Shown: piece after piece, positions 1-8,023 of the stretch
Numbering within the stretch: the first letter of the stretch is position 1
Layout of the letters: each line of letters starts with the position of its first letter
Source: Herbiconiux oxytropis
GTDB taxonomy: Bacteria > Actinomycetota > Actinomycetes > Actinomycetales > Microbacteriaceae
Length of the DNA: 64,000 nucleotides
Reading direction: 5' to 3'
Assembly (NCBI RefSeq): GCF_024979315.1
Contig: NZ_JANLCK010000001.1
Span: 310,001 to 374,000, forward strand
Notes under the pieces: model-generated
Seen by the model: only the letters and a program-made list of their open reading frames with translations
Database searches by the model: none
Told to the model about the DNA's origin: nothing
Position numbers and translations under genes: made by a program

Positions 1-147
1 TTCCCCGGACTCCAGAACTCGGGCAGCAAAACCTGCCATTCGGGCACCTGCAGGGAAGACGTGCGGCGACTAACCTCCTAGGTTGCAGGAGACGACGCGC
101 ACTCGCGTGTTTGTTCGGGCATATATCGGGCGTTCGATCTTGGGAAA

Positions 148-157
148 TGACCGGTCA
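148..157. promoter_or_regulatory. 10-bp perfect palindrome upstream of deoR-type gene
   Basis: TGACCGGTCA is a perfect palindrome 67 bp ahead of the regulator start. It could be an operator for that DeoR-type regulator, but a single short palindrome can occur by chance. The rest of positions 1-224 shows no coding sequence I can support. Confidence 0.25.
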
Positions 158-224
158 AACAATGGACCGCCGAAGGTACAAATAACTCAAGAGCAGGAAC
201 CCGAGGGACCACGAGGAGGTGGAG

Positions 225-995
225 ATGGGCCAGGTGAGCGAGGAGCGTCGCCAACGGATCGTCGCGATCGTGCGCGATCAGGGTGAGGTCACTGTCAGCC
301 GTCTTGCTGACGACCTGGATGTCGCAGCCGAGACGATTCGGCGTGACCTGCAGGAACTCGAAGATCGCCGTCTCATCAAGCGCACCCATGGCGGCGCGTT
401 GCCCCTGGAGAGCGGCAGCTATGAGTCGACTCTGGATTACCGGTCGGTGACCCGGGTTCCGGAAAAGCGCCGCATTGCTTCTGCCGCGGTGGAGTCCCTC
501 GGAGGGGCCCAGACGGTCTTCCTGGATGAGGGTTACACGCCGCTGCTCATCGCCGAAGAGATCACCCAGCTCCCCGACCATCTGACCATCGTCACCGCGT
601 CGTTGGCGAACGCGATGGCGTTGGCTTCGAGCCCGCAACACACCACATTGCTTCTGGGCGGTCGCGTTCGAGACCGAACCCTCGCCACCGTGGACCATTT
701 CGCCACAGACATGCTCTCTGTGCTCAACATCGACGTCGCCATCCTCGGCGCCAACGGCATCACCCCGGACAAAGGTCTTGGAACGCCGGACCCGGCCGTC
801 GCAGCGGTCAAAGGGTTGGCTGTGAAGAGATCGACGCGTCGCATCTTCGTGGGCATCGCCACGAAGTTCGGTGTCACGAGCTTCTGCAAGTTCGCTGACG
901 TCAGAGATCTCGAGCTCATCATCACCGAGGAAGCCCTCCCGCAGAGAGAAGCCCAGCGTTTCGCTGCCCTCGGTCCACACGTCCTCCGCGTCTGA
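225..995 (+). CDS. DeoR-family sugar-metabolism transcriptional regulator
   Basis: A 256-residue DeoR/GlpR-type repressor. The N-terminus carries the family's winged helix-turn-helix: VSRLADDLDVAAETIRRDL is followed by the wing motif with RTHGGAL at about residues 57-63. The rest is the DeoR sensor domain, which in this family binds a phosphorylated sugar through a TxS/GxG pocket (VTASLANA, LDEGYTPL and GANGI regions). I chose ATG 225 because AGGAGG at 214-219 sits 5 nt ahead; GTG 219 is in frame but overlaps that Shine-Dalgarno. It precedes the polyol/ketose importer and catabolic genes on the same strand, so it very likely controls that operon in response to a sugar phosphate (inference). 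Confidence 0.9.
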   Translation: MGQVSEERRQRIVAIVRDQGEVTVSRLADDLDVAAETIRRDLQELEDRRLIKRTHGGALPLESGSYESTLDYRSVTRVPEKRRIASAAVESLGGAQTVFLDEGYTPLLIAEEITQLPDHLTIVTASLANAMALASSPQHTTLLLGGRVRDRTLATVDHFATDMLSVLNIDVAILGANGITPDKGLGTPDPAVAAVKGLAVKRSTRRIFVGIATKFGVTSFCKFADVRDLELIITEEALPQREAQRFAALGPHVLRV

Positions 996-1090
996 GTCCC
1001 ACTGCACCGGGCCTCTCCTCCGGATCGCGCGAAGACGCGCGGTTCATCGCATCACAGCAACCCAGGTTGCCCAACAGAAAGGCACTGCCC

Positions 1091-2080
1091 GTGTCCCGAA
1101 AAACCCGCACCCTCGCCCTCGCCGGGACGGTCTTCCTCACGGCCGGACTGGCCCTGGCCGGCTGCACCTCCGATACGCCGGCCGAGGGTGGAAGCAGCGA
1201 CGGCGCCGGCGGCGAGCTGTCTATCCAATTCGTCAACCCGCTGCCCAACTACCCGTCCTGGCGTGCGATCGGCGACTGTCTCGCCGAAGAGGCAGAGAGC
1301 CAGGGCGTCGACTTCACCGAGAGTGGCCCCACGGGATCCGCGATGGACCCGACCACGATGATCACGCAGATCCAGAGCGCCATCGCCAACAAGAAGGGGG
1401 CCATCATGACCCTTCCCGCCAGCGACGCATTCGGACCCATCCTCACGCAGGCCCAGGACGCCGGAATCGTCACGACGACGTTCTACGGTGACGGCGCCGA
1501 TGACAGCGGAGCCGACATCAACGTCGGCGTGGACTGGACCGAACTGGGCAAGCTCTACGTCGAGGCCATCGAGACCATCCCCGGCGACAAGAAGGTCGGT
1601 CTCATGACCTCCGCCGACACCGGGATCGGCAAGTCGTGGATGGATGGCGTCAAGGCGGCCGCGGAGGGTCTCGATGACTTCGAGATCGTCGGCGAGGTCT
1701 ACACCGGAGACGACTCCTCGAAGGCCCTGGACCAGACCAACGCCCTGCTGACGGCCCACCCCGAGGTGAACGTCATCACCACCAACCTCGGCACCGCCAC
1801 GGCCGGCACTCTCTCCGCGCTCGAGGCGAAGAACCTCACGGGCAAGGTCCAGTTCCTCGGCAACGGACCTGACAACGGCGGCAAGGAAGCCCTCCTGGCA
1901 GGCACGGAGTACCGCATCCTCATGCAGGACCTGTGCGGTGCCGCGAAGAAGTCCCTCGTCGCCACTGTCGAAGCCCTGAAGAGCGGCGAAGCCGGCGGCG
2001 AGACCCTCCAGATCCCGATGGGCTTCATCATGGCCAGCACCGACGACTACGAAGACCTGGTCGCCAAGAACTGGGGCTAG
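1091..2080 (+). CDS. Sugar ABC transporter substrate-binding lipoprotein (FrcB/RbsB-like)
   Basis: Extracytoplasmic sugar receptor of the periplasmic-binding-protein-like I (ribose/fructose) class, 329 residues. GTG 1091 is chosen over the in-frame TTG 1067 because AGAAAGG (1076-1082) lies 8 nt upstream and gives a normal leader: a basic start, a hydrophobic stretch, then lipobox LALAGC with Cys25 as lipidation site, followed by an acidic/glycine-rich linker. The body has typical alternating lobes, with IMTLPASDAFGP and VNVITTNLGT segments. It is the first gene of the importer and is separated from the ATPase by a strong hairpin. The single-domain ATPase and permease that follow make FrcBAC (fructose/mannose/ribose) the nearest family analogy; the true substrate is unproven. 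Confidence 0.88.
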   Translation: MSRKTRTLALAGTVFLTAGLALAGCTSDTPAEGGSSDGAGGELSIQFVNPLPNYPSWRAIGDCLAEEAESQGVDFTESGPTGSAMDPTTMITQIQSAIANKKGAIMTLPASDAFGPILTQAQDAGIVTTTFYGDGADDSGADINVGVDWTELGKLYVEAIETIPGDKKVGLMTSADTGIGKSWMDGVKAAAEGLDDFEIVGEVYTGDDSSKALDQTNALLTAHPEVNVITTNLGTATAGTLSALEAKNLTGKVQFLGNGPDNGGKEALLAGTEYRILMQDLCGAAKKSLVATVEALKSGEAGGETLQIPMGFIMASTDDYEDLVAKNWG

Positions 2081-2092
2081 CCGTCCCACCCT

Positions 2093-2123
2093 GTTGGGGC
2101 TCCGGCACTGCCGGAGCCCCAAC
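2093..2123 (+). promoter_or_regulatory. Intercistronic hairpin after the binding-protein gene
   Basis: A perfect 13-bp stem (GTTGGGGCTCCGG pairing with CCGGAGCCCCAAC) closes a 5-nt loop, 12 bp after the binding-protein stop. There is no T-run after it, so it is better read as an mRNA-stabilising or attenuating element that raises receptor expression over the membrane components than as a full terminator. Confidence 0.75.
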
Positions 2124-2224
2124 TCCCATTCACCACCGCACTCAATGGATTGAAGGCACGCGATGTCCCACCTCCCACAACCCCTCCAACCCACCAGCAC
2201 CCGTGCTGGCCGCGAGGTCTCGGC

Positions 2225-2989
2225 ATGAGCACAACACCTGCTCTCGAGCTCCGCGCCGTCCGGAAGTCCTTCGGACCTGTCGCCGCACTCTCGCACGTCG
2301 ACTTCGCCGCCTATCCCGGCGAAGTCCACGCCATCGTGGGCGACAACGGTGCCGGCAAGTCCACGATGATCAAGATCGTCACCGGCATCCACAGAGGTGA
2401 CGGAGGCGCCATCCTCGTGAACGGCGAAGAGATGGAGCTGCGCCACGACGCCTCCCAGTCCCAAGACCGCGGAATCGCCGTCGTCTACCAAGACCTCGCC
2501 CTGGTGGAATGCCTTGACATCAGCACCAACATGGCTCTGGGGAACCTCCCGTACCGGTGGGGAGTGTTCCTCGACCGCAAGCGCATGGACGCCGAGGCCG
2601 CTGCCGCGCTCAAGGACCTCAACGCCCGAGTCGGAGACGTCCGCACACCCGTCGGCCTGCTCTCGGGCGGTCAGCGCCAGGTCGTGGCCATCGCCCGAGC
2701 GGTCCGGATGAACAAACCCATCATCCTTCTCGACGAGCCCACCGCCGCCCTCGGCGTCCAGGAATCCGCCTACGTAGGCCGCACTCTCGACCGGCTTCGC
2801 GCCGATGGCAAAGCCGTCATCTGCATCAGCCACGACCTCGAGTTCGTCTTCAAACACTCCGACCGCATCACCGTCCTCCGGCTCGGCAAGACCGTGGGCA
2901 CCCGCACGACAGCGGACGTCAGCCGCGACGAGATCATCTCCATGATCACCGGCGCGACCCCCGCCGACACCCTCCAGGAGGCATCATGA
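2225..2989 (+). CDS. Sugar ABC transporter ATP-binding protein, single-domain (FrcA-like)
   Basis: Cytoplasmic ATPase of the importer, 254 residues, one nucleotide-binding domain, as in FrcA rather than the duplicated RbsA form. Visible motifs are Walker A GDNGAGKST, signature LSGGQRQ, Walker B IILLDEPTA and switch histidine in CISHD. ATG 2225 is chosen because the homologous region starts at once (LELRAVRKSFG); an in-frame upstream extension to 2150 is proline-rich and unlike the family. Its last codons overlap the permease start (ATGA), implying translational coupling. Confidence 0.9.
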   Translation: MSTTPALELRAVRKSFGPVAALSHVDFAAYPGEVHAIVGDNGAGKSTMIKIVTGIHRGDGGAILVNGEEMELRHDASQSQDRGIAVVYQDLALVECLDISTNMALGNLPYRWGVFLDRKRMDAEAAAALKDLNARVGDVRTPVGLLSGGQRQVVAIARAVRMNKPIILLDEPTAALGVQESAYVGRTLDRLRADGKAVICISHDLEFVFKHSDRITVLRLGKTVGTRTTADVSRDEIISMITGATPADTLQEAS

Positions 2990-4002
2990 CCACCACCGCA
3001 CCGGCCGAACGCACCGTCCATCCGGAGAAGTCCGAAGCCTCCCGCACCCCGATCCTCCGCACCATCCTGCTCCGGCAGGAGACCTGGCTCCTCGCCGTCG
3101 TCGTGCTCATCGCCGTCGTGGCGTCGATCCGGAACCCCAACTTCATGAACCCCGACAATCTCGTCGAGATCCTCCGGGGCAGCGTCATCTACTTCATCAT
3201 GGGCTGCGGCGCGGCGCTGCTCGTCATCGGTGGCGGGCTCGACTTCTCCGTCGGCGCGATCTTCACGATCAGCGCATTGGTAGGAACGAGCCTCATCAGC
3301 CAGGGCGTCCCCATCATCCTCGGCATCCTGGCCGCTCTCGCCGTCGGCGCCCTCGCCGGCGTCGTCAACCACCTCATCGTGACCTACTGGCACGTGCCGC
3401 CGATCATCGCCACACTCGGCACCTTCTTCATCGCGCTGGGGCTCAGCGCCCTCATCACCGGTGGCAATGACGTCGTCCCGCTGCCGGCTGACTTCATGAA
3501 GCTCGGTCAGGGCTCGGTCCTGTTCATCCCGAACGTCATCTGGTACGGCCTCATCATCGGTGCCCTCTTCTACTTCGTCCTCGAGCGGACCCGTTTCGGC
3601 ATCAACGTGCGTGCAGTCGGCGGCAACCGTCAGGCCGCCGTGGGCAACGGGCTCCGCGTCGTCCGGATCGATCTCGTCCTCTACATCCTGGCCGGCGTCA
3701 CCGCAGCCATCGCGGGCATGATCTACTCCGCCCGGGTCGGTGCCGGCCAGGTCGAGGCGGGCGGATCATCCGTCACCCTCGTGGTCGTCACCGGCGTCCT
3801 CATCGGCGGAGTGAGCCTGCTCGGCGGCCTGGGCTCGATCACCGGGGTCGCGGTGGGAGCCGTCCTGCTCTCCGTGATCGACAACGCGCTGATCGTCGCG
3901 CAGATCCCGCCGCAGTACAACAACGTCGTCGTCGGTGCGATCCTCGTCGGGGCAGTGGCCGTGGACCACCTGCGGCGCAAGCAGCTGTACAAGCCGCGAT
4001 GA
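2986..4002 (+). CDS. Sugar ABC transporter permease (FrcC/RbsC-like)
   Basis: Integral membrane permease, 338 residues, BPD_transp_2 family. A 35-residue hydrophilic N-terminus is followed by a series of hydrophobic helices. Family hallmarks include GGGLDFSVGAIF near the first third and the conserved cytoplasmic loop ERTRFGINVRAVGGNRQAA that contacts the ATPase. The start overlaps the ATPase stop (ATGA at 2986-2989) and has AGGAG 5 nt upstream. It should form the channel with two copies of the preceding ATPase. Confidence 0.92.
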   Translation: MTTTAPAERTVHPEKSEASRTPILRTILLRQETWLLAVVVLIAVVASIRNPNFMNPDNLVEILRGSVIYFIMGCGAALLVIGGGLDFSVGAIFTISALVGTSLISQGVPIILGILAALAVGALAGVVNHLIVTYWHVPPIIATLGTFFIALGLSALITGGNDVVPLPADFMKLGQGSVLFIPNVIWYGLIIGALFYFVLERTRFGINVRAVGGNRQAAVGNGLRVVRIDLVLYILAGVTAAIAGMIYSARVGAGQVEAGGSSVTLVVVTGVLIGGVSLLGGLGSITGVAVGAVLLSVIDNALIVAQIPPQYNNVVVGAILVGAVAVDHLRRKQLYKPR

Positions 4003-4949
4003 GCGAGCCCCTCGACCCCGACACCGCGACGCTCCTGGCCGAGATCGACCAGCAGCCCGCACCTCCCATCGCGCAATCGACTCCCGAGCAGCTTCGGGCT
4101 GGATTCTCCGATCTCCTCCGCCGTCTCCACCCGCACACCCCGGCGCCCTTTGCCGGCACAACCCGTGACGACACAGTCCGGAACGGGCCGGCTGAGATAC
4201 CTGTCCGCGTCTACCAACCCACAGACGCTGACGGAGACGATGTCGTCGTCTACATCCACGGCGGAGGCTGGGTCCTCGGAGGGCTGGACTCCGCGGACCC
4301 AGCTGCAGCGGAACTCGCAATGACCATGGGGGTGCGCGTGATCTCGGTGGGCTACCGGCTGGCACCGGAACATCCCTACCCCGCCGCCTACGATGACGCC
4401 CTCGCCGTCACGAGGTCGGTGGCTGCAACCAACCCTCGCTGGTTGGGCGTAGCCGGAGACAGTGCAGGCGGCAACCTGGCCGCTGCAATCGGGCGCACGG
4501 CACCCGATGAGCACGTTCGCGTGGACGCTCAGCTGCTGTTCTATCCGGCGCTCGACCCGACCATGCGCGCGGCCTCCCACACCGACTTCGCCGACGGCTT
4601 CCTGTTGACCCGCGAAGCGATGGCGTTCTATTGGGCGGCATACAAAGGGGACGCGGAATCCACCTCGGAATCGTTCACTCCCTATGACGCAGCGTCGCTG
4701 ATCGGATCGCCACCCACGGTGATCACCACCGCCGGGTACGACCCTCTTCGAGACGAAGGCGAACAGTTCGCCGCCCGCCTGCTCGACAGCGGCATACAGA
4801 CCATCCACATCCCATCCCCGACTCTCATTCACGGCTGGGTCGACCAGATGGACCGTGTCCCAGCAGCAGCCGAGGCCTTCCGACAAGGAGCTTCCGCATT
4901 CAACGAGTTGCGGATCCAGCATCGCTCCCAGACAGGCACCTCCCCATGA
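3999..4949 (+). CDS. Alpha/beta-hydrolase (HSL-type esterase)
   Basis: A 316-residue esterase of the hormone-sensitive-lipase group. The oxyanion motif HGGGW is at residues 87-91; the nucleophile lies in GDSAGGN (Ser155); Asp248 in YDPLRDEG and His278 in HGW complete the triad. No signal peptide is seen, so it should act in the cytoplasm. It overlaps both neighbours by ATGA, so it is a true member of the sugar operon rather than a bystander. Deacylation of an imported esterified polyol or sugar is a reasonable guess, but the substrate cannot be read from sequence. Confidence 0.88.
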   Translation: MSEPLDPDTATLLAEIDQQPAPPIAQSTPEQLRAGFSDLLRRLHPHTPAPFAGTTRDDTVRNGPAEIPVRVYQPTDADGDDVVVYIHGGGWVLGGLDSADPAAAELAMTMGVRVISVGYRLAPEHPYPAAYDDALAVTRSVAATNPRWLGVAGDSAGGNLAAAIGRTAPDEHVRVDAQLLFYPALDPTMRAASHTDFADGFLLTREAMAFYWAAYKGDAESTSESFTPYDAASLIGSPPTVITTAGYDPLRDEGEQFAARLLDSGIQTIHIPSPTLIHGWVDQMDRVPAAAEAFRQGASAFNELRIQHRSQTGTSP

Positions 4950-5866
4950 AGCGATCAGTCCTCGTGGTGGGAGAAGCGCTCATCGACGCTGTGCGGACAC
5001 CTGACGGTGCCGAGGTTCATTCGATCGGTGGCAGCCCCCTCAATGTCGCCGTCGGGCTCAGCCGTCTGGGATCGGAGGTGGAGCTCCTGACCCACATCGG
5101 CTCAGACGAGAACGGACGCACGATAACGGCAGTGCTCGAGGCAGAGGGTGTGACACTCAGCACGTCGTCCACGACAGACGGAGCGACCTCAGTCGCTAGC
5201 GCCACGATCGCAGGCGACGGCCAACCCCGGTATCGATTCGAGGTCGCCTGGGATGTGAAGGTCCCCGGCGCGATCATCGCCGACGCTGTCCACCTCGGTT
5301 CCTACGCGGCGTTCTTGGCGCCGGGGGACAACGCCGTACGGGAAGTCGCTCATGCTGCCAGAGACGCGGGTCGGTTGGTGACGCTCGACCCGAACATCCG
5401 CTCGGCCTTGCTGCCCGAGCGAAGCCAGGTCGTCCTCCGCTTCTTCGAGCTCCTGAAACTCACCGATGTCGTCAAGCTCTCAGACGAAGACGCGCAGTAC
5501 CTGTTCCCGGCGATGTCGCTGAACGATGTTCTGGACCACCTGCTCTCCTGCGGACCGCGTCTCGCGATCGTCACAAGGGGGTCTGCGGGGGCGGAGTTCC
5601 GGACCGCGGACGCGTCTGTAGACAGGCGGGCCGAGACTGCCGAGGTCGTCGACACCATCGGAGCGGGAGACAGCTTCATGTCGGCGCTGATCCACAAGCT
5701 TCTCGCCACACCCGCACCCCTCGACCAGACGGCGTTGGAGGGCCTCGCCCGCCACTGCGTCACAGCGGCCGCGATCACCGTAGGCCGGCGCGGGGCCGAT
5801 CCACCCACATCTCACGAGCTCGACTCCGCTCTCCACCTGAACGAGGAATCTCATGACCACAGCTGA
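4946..5866 (+). CDS. PfkB-family carbohydrate kinase (fructokinase-like)
   Basis: A 306-residue ribokinase/fructokinase-fold sugar kinase. It begins with the beta-strand motif VVGEALIDAV, has the substrate-side GGSPLNVAVGLSRLG motif, and ends with the ATP/catalytic signature DTIGAGDSF, whose Asp242 is the expected general base. GGSPLNVAVGL is typical of fructokinases. Coupled by ATGA to the esterase gene and overlapping the dehydrogenase gene by 14 nt. It should phosphorylate the ketose made by the dehydrogenase, probably fructose to fructose-6-phosphate (inference). Confidence 0.87.
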   Translation: MKRSVLVVGEALIDAVRTPDGAEVHSIGGSPLNVAVGLSRLGSEVELLTHIGSDENGRTITAVLEAEGVTLSTSSTTDGATSVASATIAGDGQPRYRFEVAWDVKVPGAIIADAVHLGSYAAFLAPGDNAVREVAHAARDAGRLVTLDPNIRSALLPERSQVVLRFFELLKLTDVVKLSDEDAQYLFPAMSLNDVLDHLLSCGPRLAIVTRGSAGAEFRTADASVDRRAETAEVVDTIGAGDSFMSALIHKLLATPAPLDQTALEGLARHCVTAAAITVGRRGADPPTSHELDSALHLNEESHDHS

Positions 5867-7325
5867 GACGCCCAGCGTCCCGATCCCACACCCGTCGTAC
5901 GACCGAACCGGTCTCACGGCAGGAATAATGCACATCGGCGTAGGCAACTTCCACCGCGCCCACCAGGCCGCCGTCATCGACCAGCTGCTCGAGAAGGGCC
6001 TGGCACGAGACTTCGCTATCTGTGGTGTGGGAGTCCTCCCCGGAGATCGCCACATGCGCGACATCCTCCGCGAACAGGACGGCCTCTACCTGCTCGAGCT
6101 CCGTCACCCCGACGGCCAGCGTGAGCAACGGATCGTCGGCTCGATCATCGACTACCTCTACCTGCCCGACGACCCGGGGGCCGTGATCGAGAAGATGGCC
6201 AGCCCATCCACTCGGATCGTGTCGCTCACCATCACCGAAGGCGGCTACAACACCGACTTCACGACGAACACCTTCGACGTCGACAACCCCGACGTGCAAC
6301 ACGACGTGGAGCACCCCGATCGTCCCGGGACCGTCTTCGGTCTCGTCGTCGAGGCGCTCTCGCGACGACGAGCCGCGGGAGACGTTCCGTTCACCGTGAT
6401 GTCGTGCGACAACGTGCCGATGAATGGAGATGTCACCCGAAACGCCCTCGTCTCATTCGCTGCCCTACGAGACCCGGCGCTGGCGACGTGGATCGCCGAA
6501 CAGGTCGCATTCCCCAATTCGATGGTCGACCGGATCACCCCTGCCACCACCGACTCCGACCGCGTCCACGTCCGCTCGCAGCTCTCCGTGGACGACGCGT
6601 GGCCGGTCGCTGCAGAACCCTTCTTCCAGTGGGTCATCGAGGACGCGTTCACAGCCGGCCGGCCCCCGTTCGAACAGGCCGGCGTGCAGATCGTCGACGA
6701 CGTCGCTCCCTACGAGCTGATGAAACTCCGCCTCCTCAACGGGTCGCATCAGGCGCTGGCGTACTTCGGAGCCCTCGCGGGGTACGAGTTCGTCGAGGAA
6801 GCCATGGCAGACCCCGACCTCGTCCGCTTCCTCGAGAAGTACATGTCAGAAGTGCTCCCCACCGTGCCGGCGGTTCCCGGGATCGATCTGCAGGAGTATC
6901 GAACCGTCCTCGTGGAGAGGTTCTCCAACCCGGCGATCAGAGATACCCTCGCCCGACTGTGCGCGGACTCGAGCAATCGCATACCGAAGTTCGTAGTTCC
7001 CTCCATCCTCGAGAATCTCGAAGCGGGTCGACCCGCCGAACTCGGAGCCGCGGTGCTCGCAAGCTGGGCTCGATACGCCACCGGCATCGACGAGTCACGC
7101 ACGGCGATTCCCCTTGCAGATGTCAACGCGGCCGAGCGCAGTCACGCTGCAGACCTCGAACGCTCCGACCCAGGTGCTTTCGTGCGAGACGCCAGGCTGT
7201 TCGGCCCGCTCGCTTCCCACGGGGAGTTCGTGAGCATGTTCCATTCGACGTTCACGACCCTCGTGAACGACGGCGCGCGGGCGACGTACCAGCGGCTTGC
7301 TCACACCGTCACACCAGGTGAGTAA
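5853..7325 (+). CDS. Mannitol dehydrogenase family NAD(P)-dependent polyol/hexuronate oxidoreductase
   Basis: A 490-residue long-chain polyol dehydrogenase, the usual size for the mannitol 2-dehydrogenase/fructuronate reductase family. The cofactor motif GVGNFHRAHQ is at residues 29-38. The catalytic cluster KLRLLNGSHQ gives Lys291, Asn296 and His299, matching the family's Lys/Asn/His arrangement. It would oxidise a polyol such as mannitol, sorbitol or arabitol to a ketose, feeding the adjacent kinase. Fructuronate or tagaturonate reduction is the alternative, but there is no uronate isomerase or dehydratase nearby. Last gene of the operon. Confidence 0.9.
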   Translation: MTTAETPSVPIPHPSYDRTGLTAGIMHIGVGNFHRAHQAAVIDQLLEKGLARDFAICGVGVLPGDRHMRDILREQDGLYLLELRHPDGQREQRIVGSIIDYLYLPDDPGAVIEKMASPSTRIVSLTITEGGYNTDFTTNTFDVDNPDVQHDVEHPDRPGTVFGLVVEALSRRRAAGDVPFTVMSCDNVPMNGDVTRNALVSFAALRDPALATWIAEQVAFPNSMVDRITPATTDSDRVHVRSQLSVDDAWPVAAEPFFQWVIEDAFTAGRPPFEQAGVQIVDDVAPYELMKLRLLNGSHQALAYFGALAGYEFVEEAMADPDLVRFLEKYMSEVLPTVPAVPGIDLQEYRTVLVERFSNPAIRDTLARLCADSSNRIPKFVVPSILENLEAGRPAELGAAVLASWARYATGIDESRTAIPLADVNAAERSHAADLERSDPGAFVRDARLFGPLASHGEFVSMFHSTFTTLVNDGARATYQRLAHTVTPGE

Positions 7326-8023
7326 GTCGTGGTGGGCCAGGCGAACTCCACTCTCTAGTCGTCCTCTCCGACACCGGCATCTACGACCTACGTTCAAGCG
7401 CTCCGCAGCGTGTTTCTCATCCGTGTCATCCCGGGCTGGTCGAGCAACGTCGCCAATCGATCGGTCTCGAAGCCGGGAGTCGCACTCACCGACACGGGCC
7501 GGGCACTCGGACGTGGGCGGGTAACACCTCGTCCTTGGCGATGCCGTTCACCTTCCCGATCGCGACGCGAGCCGCCTCAGGGCAGCAGGTCGAACATCTG
7601 CGGTCGAGCCTTCATCGAGTGGATGATGAGCTCATTCCCCCTGTCGAACCGCAGCACCACGAGTTCCAGCAATCGGCACCAGTATCGAACCCGAGCCTGA
7701 GCTGGCGAGCGGGGCTGTCATCGTCAAGGTCTTCGACCCACAGCGGCAACGTCGCGGCCTGGATCAAGGACGCCGCGATTGACTCATCTGAAGAGACGCG
7801 AGTCGGATTTCAAGTCCTGACGGCAGTTCGCTTTCTGCGCTTGAGCGTTTCCTTACCACAAGCTGCGCAAATCTTAATCTACATCTGTCATGGTTGCCGC
7901 GTGGGCATAGAAGTCGTGGAGAAAGCAGTAATCCGCCTCATGCATTGATACTGTCCGCGATGTCGGCAGTGTGGGGCATGCTCAGAAGAATTCAAGACAG
8001 TCACAACGAGATCGGAGGGCCCG
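7326..8023. other. 698-bp relic-rich spacer between polyol operon and CBASS operon
   Basis: No intact gene is evident. The minus strand holds the frameshifted toxin-like relic at 7577-7800, then further downstream on that strand a short open stretch around 7395-7500 that could be more eroded coding sequence but matches nothing I recognise. Base composition is less GC-rich than in the flanking housekeeping operon toward 7800-8000, in keeping with an island boundary. The CBASS promoter should lie in the last 150 bp, but I see no convincing -35/-10 pair. Confidence 0.6.
7577..7800 (-). pseudogene. Frameshifted toxin-like gene remnant (actinobacterial TA type)
   Basis: Read on the minus strand, one frame gives ATLPLWVEDLDDDSPARQLR and GFDTGA; the next frame then gives LELVVLRFDRGN, ELIIHSMKARPQ and MFDLLP before a stop at 7577-7579. 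Joined, the two pieces resemble a compact family of small actinobacterial toxins of type II toxin-antitoxin systems that I know from repeated motifs (WVEDLD, LLE-VV, IHAM-AR). One frameshift lies near 7680-7700, and a further stop upstream removes the N-terminus, so the gene is dead. Family naming rests on recalled motifs, hence moderate confidence. Confidence 0.5.

Noticed and set aside
1052-2857. 601-codon minus-strand open frame over the first importer genes
   Set aside because: Shadow of the clearly coding binding-protein and ATPase genes; no family signature.
7535-7948. 137-codon plus-strand frame in the spacer before the CD-NTase gene
   Set aside because: No domain, and it runs antisense to the recognisable toxin relic, which explains the open frame better.
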